DNA of 25,375 nt from UBA1067 sp963661055 (GCA_963661055.1 CAVLAC010000013.1:1-25375); one strand, 5' to 3'. Numbered from the stretch's first letter, positions 16,831 through 24,925 are shown. Notes: generated by a model from the letters alone, not told the origin. Program-made: numbers and translations.

Positions 16831-17361
16831 TCAATTTAAATCACCTTTCGCTTGCAACTCGGCAATGTTGCCTTTCGCGCTACGGATTACTTCCCGCCGC
16901 CACAATTCGATGATGGCAACATCCCACGGACTGTCCTCGCCCGTCAGTACAACGGAAAAAGGATCGCCCTTCTCAAGCACTTCATCGCTCACCTGCCGCG
17001 CTATCGTATTGACATGCCCCGTCAGAATCTGTTCCGAGAAGTTATCCCGCCGAATATGACAACCATAGCTCAGAAGCCGCAAGTTTTTCTCGTGCTGTTT
17101 CAAGAACTCAAGGTACTGCTGCGCCTCATCGCCAAAGCCTTCCGCCGTAATATTATCCATCGTCGGCACAATGACCCGCGGCGGATGCGCCTCAAGCCGT
17201 CCCTCGCGAACCCGCACCTTGCCAGGATGGTCCGCGAGCTCCGAGATAAAGCTATAATTGAGAAGCGTGCTCCCAAATGTCATAAGGTGCCGCTTGGGGG
17301 ACAACACCTCACGCATTTTCGAAGCCGCGTACCAGCGGTCAAACTCGGGATTCGAACTCAT
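16831..17361 (-). CDS. Conserved-looking hypothetical protein
   Basis: This 176-residue soluble protein has no signal peptide or membrane helix. I recognise no family. It has a mixed alpha/beta look with a Pro-rich turn (HPPRVIVPTMDN) and a helical middle (QQYLEFLKQHEKNLRLLSYG). Near the C-terminus a short strand, SPWDVAIIELWRREV, could lie against the fold core. It starts 3 bases after the HAD gene stop and ends 21 bases before parA. Its position between a phosphatase and ParA does not reveal a role. Normal codon use and tight spacing support it as a real gene. Confidence 0.7.
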   Translation of the reverse strand: MSSNPEFDRWYAASKMREVLSPKRHLMTFGSTLLNYSFISELADHPGKVRVREGRLEAHPPRVIVPTMDNITAEGFGDEAQQYLEFLKQHEKNLRLLSYGCHIRRDNFSEQILTGHVNTIARQVSDEVLEKGDPFSVVLTGEDSPWDVAIIELWRREVIRSAKGNIAELQAKGDLN

Positions 17362-17364
17362 ACT

Positions 17365-18021
17365 TTATGAGAACTCCTTCTCAAAATCAAGGTCGGCAAG
17401 ACTCTTCACACACCAAGTCGCGCCCGTGAAGTCCTGGGGAAGTGCCGCGCCGTGGTCAAGCGCAATGACTTTCATCCCTGCGGCAACACCCGAAGCGACA
17501 CCCACTGAAGAATCCTCAATCACCACACACTCCTCGGGCTTCACACCCAAAAGTTCCGCCGCGCGAAGATAGCCCGACGGACTCGGCTTGCCCGCTGCAT
17601 ATTCGCCCGCGCCCAGCACCAGCGCGAGCTCATCTTGTATGCCGCACGCTTCTGCCGCGTGCACGATGTCGTCGTGGGGAGATCCCGAGACAATCGCGCA
17701 CGGCGCAAGCTTCGCCGCACGATGAAAGAAGTCCACCGAACTCGGTATGCGCTGGTCACGCGGATCGCCCGCAATGGCCGCGAAAAAGCCGCGCACAATA
17801 ATCGCGTCTTCCTGCGGCGTGGTCGCCCCAAGGCACGGATATTTCGCGTGGAGGATATTAGCAATATCAATCCAGCAATGCCCAATCACAATCGGCATAA
17901 TCTCTTCGAGGGTCACTTGCCCCCCACACGAAACTATCCAGTTGATGATAGCCCGTGCCCAAAGGGACTCCGAATCAATCAGCGTCCCATCCAAGTCAAA
18001 GAGAAATGCGGCTACTTTCAT
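17365..18021 (-). CDS. HAD-superfamily phosphatase (beta-phosphoglucomutase-like)
   Basis: From the ATG at 18021 this is a 218-residue protein starting MKVAAFLFDLDGTL. The nucleophile motif DLDGT gives Asp9 and the general acid Asp11. SGSPHDD supplies the motif II Ser, GKPSPSGYL the motif III Lys, and EDSSVGVASGVAAGM the motif IV acidic residues. Length and cap position match the class I, beta-phosphoglucomutase/sugar-phosphatase branch. Substrate unknown; phosphosugars are typical. The upstream in-frame extension to 18099 overlaps the SEC-C gene and lacks family character, so I reject it. Spacing from the SEC-C stop is 7 bases, with GAAG as a weak ribosome-binding site. Confidence 0.9.
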   Translation of the reverse strand: MKVAAFLFDLDGTLIDSESLWARAIINWIVSCGGQVTLEEIMPIVIGHCWIDIANILHAKYPCLGATTPQEDAIIVRGFFAAIAGDPRDQRIPSSVDFFHRAAKLAPCAIVSGSPHDDIVHAAEACGIQDELALVLGAGEYAAGKPSPSGYLRAAELLGVKPEECVVIEDSSVGVASGVAAGMKVIALDHGAALPQDFTGATWCVKSLADLDFEKEFS

Positions 18022-18028
18022 AGGCTTC

Positions 18029-18538
18029 TTACTTATCGCGTCCACAGCACTTCTTATACTTCTTGCCCGACCCACACGGGCACGGATCGTTGCGTCCAAC
18101 CTTCGGCTCTTCGCGCTTCATAGGCTTCTCACGCATAAGCTCGCCATTCTCAAACTTCCAGCCATCCTTATCCTTGACGAAAGTCGAGCGCTCGTGATGA
18201 TTGCAAACCTTGCCTTCAGCCGAATAAATGGCACGGAACTCTACGACACCCGTATCATCCTTCTCGCCGCCTTTTTCGGTCGCGACAATCTCAAGCCCGA
18301 GCCATTCCGCCGCACGACTCCACGCAAGCGAAGTCTCAGCGTCAAACTCTGCCTGCACGGCGGGCACCGTGCTCTCGCGCAAAAAGTCAATATGCTCCGT
18401 CGCGTACGCCGAATAACGCGCACGCATCAGGGCTTCCGCCGTCGGAGCCTTTACCTTGCCCTCAAGGATAGGCTCACAGCATTCACCATACGTTTTGCCC
18501 GATTTGCACGGACACATCTCTTCTTTTTCTACTTTCAT
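18029..18538 (-). CDS. YchJ-like protein with two SEC-C motifs
   Basis: This 169-residue protein has a SEC-C zinc motif at each end: CPCKSGKTYGECC (9-21) and CPCGSGKKYKKCC (153-165). Between them is the NTF2-like YchJ domain, recognised by AEALMRARYSAYATEHIDFL and RSTFVKDKDGWKFENGEL. SEC-C motifs bind zinc and in SecA contact SecB or ribosomes. YchJ-family function is unknown. This is the first gene of the long minus-strand run, reading from a strong promoter about 80 bases upstream. It is followed directly by the HAD gene. Confidence 0.9.
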   Translation of the reverse strand: MKVEKEEMCPCKSGKTYGECCEPILEGKVKAPTAEALMRARYSAYATEHIDFLRESTVPAVQAEFDAETSLAWSRAAEWLGLEIVATEKGGEKDDTGVVEFRAIYSAEGKVCNHHERSTFVKDKDGWKFENGELMREKPMKREEPKVGRNDPCPCGSGKKYKKCCGRDK

Positions 18539-18610
18539 ATTCTTACATTTTACCCTATTTTCGTCATCTCGCCGCGTCCATTACGCAACGAAGGTATTCA
18601 AACAGATAAA

Positions 18611-18639
18611 ATTATAGCATAACCTCACCCATCAAACAA
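18611..18639 (-). promoter_or_regulatory. Sigma-70-type promoter for the SEC-C gene and the downstream run
   Basis: On the minus strand TTGTTT (18639-18634) is separated by 17 bases from TATAAT (18616-18611), with TGC directly before the -10 (extended -10). Transcription would start near 18604, leaving a 5' leader of about 65 bases before the ATG at 18538. No riboswitch-like structure is evident in the leader. This may be the main promoter for the tightly packed genes down to the left end. Confidence 0.75.
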
Positions 18640-18666
18640 CCCCTTTTTGCCAAAAATCGCCAAACC

Positions 18667-18716
18667 CCACAAATTAAATGGCAGGGGCACAGTCCTAGCC
18701 AAACTACAATTTGTGG
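18667..18716. repeat. Long imperfect palindrome beyond hsdS
   Basis: CCACAAATT (18667-18675) pairs perfectly with AATTTGTGG (18708-18716). Inside, TGGCAGG and CCTAGCCA extend the arms with small bulges, giving a near-complete hairpin of about 50 bases. It lies between hsdS and the promoter at 18611-18639. No long T-run follows on the minus strand, so terminator function is doubtful. The right arm holds GCCAAACTACA, also present in both orientations inside the RAYT-like gene, so it could be a REP-like target of that protein. Confidence 0.6.
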
Positions 18717-18726
18717 CAACCCGTGG

Positions 18727-20016
18727 TTAAACACCCGCGTTCAGACTCTCTAGCACCTTCATCATCGCCTCTACCTTCCCAACTATCCGCTTCTGCTCTC
18801 CAAGCGGCGGGAGAGGTATTGCGAAGTCCAGGAAATACTCGCTCTTTAGATTTTTGATGCTTGTTCCTTTCGAGACCTCTTGAATATGGCGCTTATAGAA
18901 TGAACTACAAAAGATTATTGCCACCCAATCAGCTATTTCTATCTGCCTTACACGAACAATTCTCAAAAATGCTCCTATTTGAGTATTTGGGCAATCTTCT
19001 TTTACAATGGCGGGGCGACCAATTACAGTCGCACTTCCTGTAGAATTCACAACGACTATATCTTTCTTTCTCAGCGTGTTTTCTTCTGAGGCGTATCGCG
19101 TAGGCAAAAAGACATCATCATCGTAGAAATATATGTTATGGTCTTCTTTTAAGTTTCCACCTCTAAGAATACGAATGCCTGAATTGGTAATATCATTCTT
19201 TTTATAGGATACGCCCGAAATCAATTCACACACCTCTCCCAACTTCACCCACTTCCAGTTGGGCGGTATTGGATAGGGGGGCGTGGTGACGGAAGAGTCG
19301 ATGGCGGCGGGCGGCTCGGAGGGGTCTTGCGCCGCGAGCGTCCCGTGTATCGCTAGGTCGAGAATCGACTTACGAAACTTCTCCGGGAACTCCGCGTCCA
19401 ACTTCAACCGCGCCTCTTCCGCTCTGCCATATTCTTCAACGAGTGGCATCAACTCCTCAACCTTCCCCACTATCTCCTTCTGTATGGTAAGAGGGGGGAG
19501 TGGGAAAGGAATATTTCTCCCATCATGAGTTCCCAAACGCGGCATTTTCACACCATAACAGCAAGTTGCCGTATAATCTAACACCATTTGAGACATCAAA
19601 ACTATTCGCGCGTAATCAGGCAAGACCTTGCCGCCAAAATCAAGCGGTATTATTTCTGTCGTACAAACGCCATCTTCATCGGCGACAAGTACCTTATTAA
19701 GATAAGTTCGCAACTTGCTATAGAGAAGTTGACCCTTCTTAAAGACATGGCGAGTTCCTTTTGCTCTTCTTTCACCAAATCTAACTCTTAGAAGTAATTT
19801 GCCTGAGTCTTTCTCTATATCTTCAAGGTCAAGAGACCATACATTATCTTCTATCTCAGAAGACTGAATACTTGTACATTTGCCATAATCACACACCTCC
19901 CCCAACTTAACCATTTCCCAGCCAGAGGTGCCGCCAGTGAGTTTTCCTGTGATGGCGGCTTTGAGAATCAGCGCCTTAAGTTTTGCCGCGTAACTCGCTT
20001 GTATCACCTTTGCCAT
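18727..20016 (-). CDS. hsdS: Type I restriction-modification specificity subunit
   Basis: HsdS reads the bipartite DNA target for the HsdM/HsdR complex. The 429-residue protein has two target-recognition domains (about residues 32-180 and 253-410). Each starts with a W-x-x-VKLGEVC segment and ends with LPPL-x-x-Q-K-x-IV-GKVE, the conserved dimer-helix region (repeated at about 173-187 and 403-417). The central helix carries LAIHGTL, typical of the family. The target sequence cannot be predicted. The DNA is visibly more AT-rich than the neighbours, as is common for hsdS. It starts 1 base after the stop of the RAYT-like gene, so it depends on translation of that gene. Confidence 0.95.
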   Translation of the reverse strand: MAKVIQASYAAKLKALILKAAITGKLTGGTSGWEMVKLGEVCDYGKCTSIQSSEIEDNVWSLDLEDIEKDSGKLLLRVRFGERRAKGTRHVFKKGQLLYSKLRTYLNKVLVADEDGVCTTEIIPLDFGGKVLPDYARIVLMSQMVLDYTATCCYGVKMPRLGTHDGRNIPFPLPPLTIQKEIVGKVEELMPLVEEYGRAEEARLKLDAEFPEKFRKSILDLAIHGTLAAQDPSEPPAAIDSSVTTPPYPIPPNWKWVKLGEVCELISGVSYKKNDITNSGIRILRGGNLKEDHNIYFYDDDVFLPTRYASEENTLRKKDIVVVNSTGSATVIGRPAIVKEDCPNTQIGAFLRIVRVRQIEIADWVAIIFCSSFYKRHIQEVSKGTSIKNLKSEYFLDFAIPLPPLGEQKRIVGKVEAMMKVLESLNAGV

Positions 20017-20017
20017 A

Positions 20018-21046
20018 TCAATTACCTTTCAATTTTTCACACGCAAGGTCGACCATCTCATGACAGCGTGCGTAAAGTTCCGCGTTGGTCGGCTCGCGGG
20101 TTGTCGCCTCATAAAGCGAGAGATAGAGCATTCGCCCCTTCGCGCAAAATGGCTCTTTTTGCCTTGGCGGGTGCCAACGCGACGAAAAGCTCTCAGGCGA
20201 GAGAACTATCCACGCGCCACCCGCTTGGGCGATGGCGTTTCCGCAAGCCTTCTCTAGTGGGCTCATAAAGGTGGAGACTCCCGCGCCGCCAGGCCCAATA
20301 CGCGAAGCCGTGGCGATGAGCGCGTCCCATTCGGGCGAACCAGGCTTTGTGACGCGGTGCCCTTTAAGAGGTATGAGGGCGGGTAAATCGAGTAGCGCGG
20401 CGTTTCCGTAAGCAAACCACTCGCGCCCCAAAAACGAGACCTTGCCCACGCGACGAAAATAACGCGCGTTGGCGCGGCGTAACGCGGCGCGCTTGGGGTT
20501 CTCGACGATGTAGCGGTTAAACGCGTCAAGTTGCCCTTTTCTCATCACAATCCAGTCGTGCCAGTCTCGCTCAAAGATAGGCGGCAAGGGGGCTCTTGCC
20601 GCGTCGCCGCCCAATCGCGACGGCGCGCGATTTTGCCAAACTACAGCCTCGCCGCCGTTTGGGGCGAATAGCGCGGCATTTTGAGGGCTTAGCGCCCCGC
20701 CCCCTTGTAGTTTGGCAGGGGCGCGTTCCATCGCGCCCCAATACGCCCGCGCCAAATCGCGCCTCAAAAACGCGATTAGTCGCGTAAGCGACAATCGCTT
20801 CTCTACCGCCCTCAACTTCACCAACAAGTGAATATGGTCGGGCATAATAACATAAGGCACTAGACTCTCAACACAACGCCACTTCGCGGCAAACGCGGCG
20901 AAAACGCCGCGAAAGGCGCGGGTAATCTCATTCGCGATAAGCTCACCATTCGGCGCAATCGCCGAAAATGCCGCGCCCTCAGCAAGTCGCTTCAAGGTGA
21001 CCATATAATATAACGGCCGCGTATAATCAAACCCCGGCAAGCGCAT
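20018..21046 (-). CDS. RAYT/IS200-like HUH protein with C-terminal DprA/SLOG-like extension
   Basis: From the ATG at 21046 this is 342 residues. Residues 1-185 fit the Y1-transposase (REP-associated tyrosine transposase) family: YYMVTLK, the HUH metal motif H71-I-H73 in MPDHIHLLV, and NRYIVENPKRA (177-187). At the catalytic Tyr position I read DWHDWIV (161-167), with no Tyr, so strand cleavage may be lost. Residues about 105-157 are a low-complexity insert. Residues about 200-342 are not part of a normal RAYT. GPGGAGVSTFMSPLEKAC and AIAQAGGAWIVLSPESF look like the nucleotide-binding core of DprA/SLOG Rossmann folds. The gene starts 4 bases after the hsdM stop and ends 1 base before the hsdS start. 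Motif density matches the host genes rather than the R-M genes. Confidence 0.8.
   Translation of the reverse strand: MRLPGFDYTRPLYYMVTLKRLAEGAAFSAIAPNGELIANEITRAFRGVFAAFAAKWRCVESLVPYVIMPDHIHLLVKLRAVEKRLSLTRLIAFLRRDLARAYWGAMERAPAKLQGGGALSPQNAALFAPNGGEAVVWQNRAPSRLGGDAARAPLPPIFERDWHDWIVMRKGQLDAFNRYIVENPKRAALRRANARYFRRVGKVSFLGREWFAYGNAALLDLPALIPLKGHRVTKPGSPEWDALIATASRIGPGGAGVSTFMSPLEKACGNAIAQAGGAWIVLSPESFSSRWHPPRQKEPFCAKGRMLYLSLYEATTREPTNAELYARCHEMVDLACEKLKGN
20581..20602. repeat. Perfect 8-bp hairpin inside the RAYT-like gene
   Basis: GCGGCAAG (20581-20588) and CTTGCCGC (20595-20602) are perfect reverse complements around a 6-base loop. It lies in the part of the gene that codes for the low-complexity insert. 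In form it resembles the GGCGGGCA hairpin at the left edge, 8-bp arms around a 6-base loop. Confidence 0.6.
20634..20717. repeat. 12-bp inverted repeat inside the RAYT-like gene
   Basis: TGCCAAACTACA (20634-20645) and TGTAGTTTGGCA (20706-20717) are perfect reverse complements enclosing 60 bases. The unit encodes most of the low-complexity insert, about residues 110-138. The same core, GCCAAACTACA, occurs in the palindrome beyond hsdS. This suggests a mobile palindromic element inserted in frame. Confidence 0.65.
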
Positions 21047-21050
21047 AAGG

Positions 21051-22519
21051 CTACTTCTTCGCCTTCCCCAATAACTGCTCAATCTTCGCTAAGACCGCGT
21101 CAATTCGCTCATCTAATTCGCCGCGCTCCTTTTTGTATTTGGCGATGAGTTCATCGGGCGGCAGAATCTCCTCTTCCTCATTTGGGTAGCCACAGAGGTC
21201 GAGGTTATAATTGTTGTCAACAATCTCCTTTAGCGTATAACACCGCGCCTTGTCTGACCCATTCCCCTCTATAGCCTTTCGGTTATTCCACCACGATACG
21301 ACTTCCGCAAAGTTCTCAAGTTTCATCGGCTTCGTCTTTGAGAAGTGCTTGACCCCCTCGGGCATATCAAGTCGATAAAACCAAGTCTTCTTCGTTTCCT
21401 CGCCTTTCTCAAAGAAAAGTATATTTGTCGTAATAGGAGTATACGGAGAAAACACCGAAGCGGGCAACCTCACAATCGTATGCAAATTGCATTGTTTCAT
21501 CAGCTTCTCTTTGATATTCCGCTTCACACCATCACCAAACAGAAACCCATCTGGCAAAACCACGGCGGCGCGTCCGTGCGCTTTAAGGCGATAGAGAATG
21601 ACGCTCATAAAGAGGTCGGCGGTTTCACTTGACTGCAAGTCTTTCGGGAAGTTCACCTTCACGCCCTCTTTCTCACCCCCACCATAAGGAGGATTCATCA
21701 GTATCACATCAAACTTTTCAGCGTCACCATAACTGCGTACATCGCGCTCGAGTGAATTGCCGTGTACAAGATCGGGGTTATCAATATCGTGAAGAAGCAG
21801 ATTGGTTACGCCAAGCAAATACGGCAACGGCTTCTTCTCGATTCCGTGTAGGCTGCCATTGAGAACTTCGCGGTCAGAAACCGTCTTTACGCTCTTTTCG
21901 AGTTCCTTGAGTGCCGAGACAAGAAAGCCGCCTGTGCCCGCCGCGAAATCTGCTACACGCTCACCGAGTGTCGGCTTAACCATCTGAACCATAAAGTCGG
22001 TCACAGCACGCGGCGTATAAAACTCACCCGCGCTACCCGCCGACTGAAGCCCACGCAAGATTTCCTGTAAATTTCACCAAAAGCGTGACGGTCGGTATAT
22101 TCGCCAAAGTCAATCTCATTGATAACATTAATCACTTGTCGCAGGAGAATGCCATCTTTCATATAGTTGTTCTCGTCCTGAAAGACAGCACGGACAATTC
22201 CCTTGCGAACAGGCGTTTTCTCATCCACCTTTAGGTTTTTTAGAGTGGGAAAGAGCTTGTTATTCACAAGGTCAAGTAATAGGTCGCCCGTCAAGGCTTG
22301 CCCATCCTTTTTGTCAACCGCCCAATTTCGCCAACGCAATTCCTCAGGGATGATGGAGTGGTAACTCGGCTCATTAAACTCCCAAACGCTTTCCTTCTGG
22401 TCGTAAATCTTCAAGAAGAGCATCCAAGTCATCTGCTCAATGCGCTGGGCATCGCCATTGATGCCCGCGTCACCGCGCATAATATTTCGTATTGTCTTAA
22501 CGAATGTTCCAAGTGCCAT
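21051..22519 (-). pseudogene. hsdM: Type I R-M methyltransferase subunit, interrupted by a one-base frameshift
   Basis: HsdM methylates adenine in the target and, with HsdS, forms the modification enzyme. The N-terminal part (from the ATG at 22519) has the usual GDAQRIEQMTWMLFLKIYDQ and LLRQVINVINEIDF. The remainder, in another frame, has LQSAGSAGEFYTPRAVTDFM, the SAM motif DFAAGTGGF (consensus DPACGTGGF) and the catalytic NPPYGG. Conceptual joining at about 22064-22067 restores FGEIY-EE-ILRGLQ. The span is 1469 bases, one short of 490 codons, so a single lost base explains everything. No homopolymer or slippery heptamer lies at the site. It could be a true mutation, phase-type inactivation or a sequencing error. 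hsdR ends 28 bases upstream. Confidence 0.88.
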
Positions 22520-22547
22520 TAGGTTCTATCTTTCTTGCCCGCCCTTT

Positions 22548-24887
22548 TTAGGCGGCTGTATCATTATAAAGTTCGTGTTGAAGTAGGCTCATTGCCTTAA
22601 GGAGTTCATCCTTACCACCAAATCGCTCGGCAATCTTCTGCACCGAGCCAAATCGCCTGCGGAACGGGTCAACCGAGAAGATATTCGTATCGCCCAAATC
22701 TGCCGCGCCTGTCTCGCCATACTTATCAAGAAGCGCGTAGAGGACTTCCCGCGCCGCTTCACTATACTTGCGCAATTCAGTCGACTCTTTCGCCCGCGCA
22801 ATACGCTCAGAGCGTGTTAGCGGCGCACAACCAAACGCGACATGACAAATCAAGTCAAAGTTATCAATTTCTTTCACCTTATCGCCTAAGAGTTCCCGTA
22901 GCCCTTCTAAGGGGAGGCTTTTCTCACGCAGAAGGTCAAAAATCTCGCGTTTATGAGGCTGGGCATTCCAGAAAGAGCGGAATTGCTCAACGGTGTTCCA
23001 CTCGCGGCGGAGTCCGTCACGATATGTGGCGATGCCCTCGACCATCAACTTGCCATCCTTGCCGTAGTAGCGCGTGATTTCATCTATCACTTTCACCTCA
23101 GGACCTTCCACAACAGGAACAAGCGGCTTGGGCAACGGAGGCTCTAGCGGTGTCGGCGTGGGTGGCGGCAGGTCATCGTCATTCTCTTCCTCATATTTCT
23201 CACAAATACAGGGGAACTGTTCACACACAGGGCACCGCTCTTCCTCCAGCAATTCAAACGGCTCAGAATCAAACTCCTTATCCGCAAAGTGCCGCGTCAC
23301 ATTGCGAAAGTCCATAATCGTGAAATACCGCTTACCATCATCCCACCGCAAACGCGACCCGCGCCCGATAATCTGCTTGAATTCCGTCATTGAGCCAATA
23401 TTCGCGTCAAGAACAATGAGCTTGCACATCTTGCAGTCTACGCCTGTCGTTAAGAGCTTCGAGGTTGTGGCAATGACTGGATAGGTCTCGTTAACATCAA
23501 TGAAGTTATCGAGTTGGTCTCTTCCCTCCCTGTCTTCGCCCACAATGCGCATCACATAGCGTGGGTTTTCTCGTGCCTCCTTAGGATTTAGGTTGTTCAG
23601 AAGCTCACGCATACGAGCGGCATGCTCAACACCCACACAAAAGACTATCGTTTTTGAATGAGGACCATTCTCTTTTAGCCACTTCGTTATGCGCTTAGCG
23701 ACAGCCTCGGTACGCGACTTAATGACGATGTTCTTATCGAAGTCGGCTGGTCCATACTCCCGATCATCAATCACATTGCCATTGATATCTTGCTCGCCTA
23801 CGGAAGGTCTCCATTCGCGATAGTCGATATCTAGCCCCACACGAATGACTTTATAGGGGGCCAAAAAGCCATCCTCAATTCCCTGTTTGAGGGAATAAGT
23901 ATACAGCGGGTTGCCAAAGTGCTCGAAGTTGTTTCCGTCTTCTTTCGCTCGCGGTGTTGCTGTCATACCGATGTGAATTGCCGCGTTAAAGTAGTCTAGA
24001 ATCTTACGCCACGCCGAATCATCTCTCACACTGCCGCGATGACACTCATCAATCACAATGAGGTCAAAGAAGTCTTTCTGAAACTTACGAAAGTACTCCT
24101 CACCATTCGCGCCAATCAATTGCTGATACAGCGCGAGGTGCACTTGATAAGCAGAATCAAGTTTGTGATTCTCTACCTTCGTCATTCGCGACTTCAGTGG
24201 CGCGAAGTCTTGCGCCATCGTTTGGTCGATAAGAACATTACGGTCGGCGAGATACAATACATGATGTACCTTGCCACTTTGAAGAAGGCGCCAAATGATT
24301 TGGAAGGAACAGAATGTTTTGCCTGTGCCCGTCGCCATAACCAAAAGAAGTCGCCTCTTCCCACACGCAATCGCCTCAACCGCACGATTGACAGCTACGC
24401 GCTGGTAATAACGCGGCGTTTTCTGATTCTGCGCGAAGTGATAGGGTTCAGTCACAACCTTCCGTGCATTCTCATCGTCCACAAGATTCTTCGCCGCACA
24501 ATAACGCGCCCACAGTTCATCAGGCGTGGGAAACTCCGCCATCTTCAACTCACGCTCAAGTCCCGTTAAGCGGTCGTGTTCCACAAAGCCTGAGCCATTC
24601 GAGGAATACACAAATGGAACATCCAGTGCCTCGCCATACCGAATCGCCTGTTGCAAGCCATCACGCACGCTATGCGTATCATCTTTCGCCTCAACAATCG
24701 CGAGTGGCAAGTTAGGTTGATACGACAGAAGGTAGTCCGCGCGAAGCTTCTCGCCGCGAGAGGTCGTCTTGCCCGAGACAATGACGCGTCCCTCGGTAAA
24801 AGTATACTCCGCACGAATCCTATCCTCTCCCCACTTGGGAAGAAGAGCAGGATCTATCAGCTTCAGCCTAACATCTGCTTCGGTCAT
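22548..24887 (-). CDS. hsdR: Type I restriction enzyme subunit R (EcoEI-type helicase-nuclease)
   Basis: HsdR translocates DNA and cuts it far from the unmethylated target. The 779-residue protein has an N-terminal PD-(D/E)xK nuclease (D51, then E66-A-K68 in AIVEAKD) and the SF2 helicase motifs MATGTGKT (184-191), DECH (280-283) and TAT (309-311), with the QIIGRGSRLRWD motif VI. A Cys-rich segment (CPVCEQFPCIC) and a Pro-rich linker (about 575-595) precede a C-terminal EcoEI-like domain. All catalytic motifs are intact, unlike hsdM. The start at 24887 lies about 32 bases after a predicted transcription start; the ribosome-binding site is weak. hsdM follows after 28 bases. Confidence 0.95.
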   Translation of the reverse strand: MTEADVRLKLIDPALLPKWGEDRIRAEYTFTEGRVIVSGKTTSRGEKLRADYLLSYQPNLPLAIVEAKDDTHSVRDGLQQAIRYGEALDVPFVYSSNGSGFVEHDRLTGLERELKMAEFPTPDELWARYCAAKNLVDDENARKVVTEPYHFAQNQKTPRYYQRVAVNRAVEAIACGKRRLLLVMATGTGKTFCSFQIIWRLLQSGKVHHVLYLADRNVLIDQTMAQDFAPLKSRMTKVENHKLDSAYQVHLALYQQLIGANGEEYFRKFQKDFFDLIVIDECHRGSVRDDSAWRKILDYFNAAIHIGMTATPRAKEDGNNFEHFGNPLYTYSLKQGIEDGFLAPYKVIRVGLDIDYREWRPSVGEQDINGNVIDDREYGPADFDKNIVIKSRTEAVAKRITKWLKENGPHSKTIVFCVGVEHAARMRELLNNLNPKEARENPRYVMRIVGEDREGRDQLDNFIDVNETYPVIATTSKLLTTGVDCKMCKLIVLDANIGSMTEFKQIIGRGSRLRWDDGKRYFTIMDFRNVTRHFADKEFDSEPFELLEEERCPVCEQFPCICEKYEEENDDDLPPPTPTPLEPPLPKPLVPVVEGPEVKVIDEITRYYGKDGKLMVEGIATYRDGLRREWNTVEQFRSFWNAQPHKREIFDLLREKSLPLEGLRELLGDKVKEIDNFDLICHVAFGCAPLTRSERIARAKESTELRKYSEAAREVLYALLDKYGETGAADLGDTNIFSVDPFRRRFGSVQKIAERFGGKDELLKAMSLLQHELYNDTAA

Positions 24888-24925
24888 CGCTTGTGCAATA
24901 GAGTACCGTTCTTTCGTACAGCAAC

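Noticed and set aside
20018..21046. Complete insertion sequence
   Set aside because: No terminal inverted repeats or target-site duplication; the gene is in tight register with hsdM and hsdS.
22055..22080. Programmed frameshift in hsdM
   Set aside because: No slippery heptamer, homopolymer or downstream structure at the site; a simple base loss explains it.
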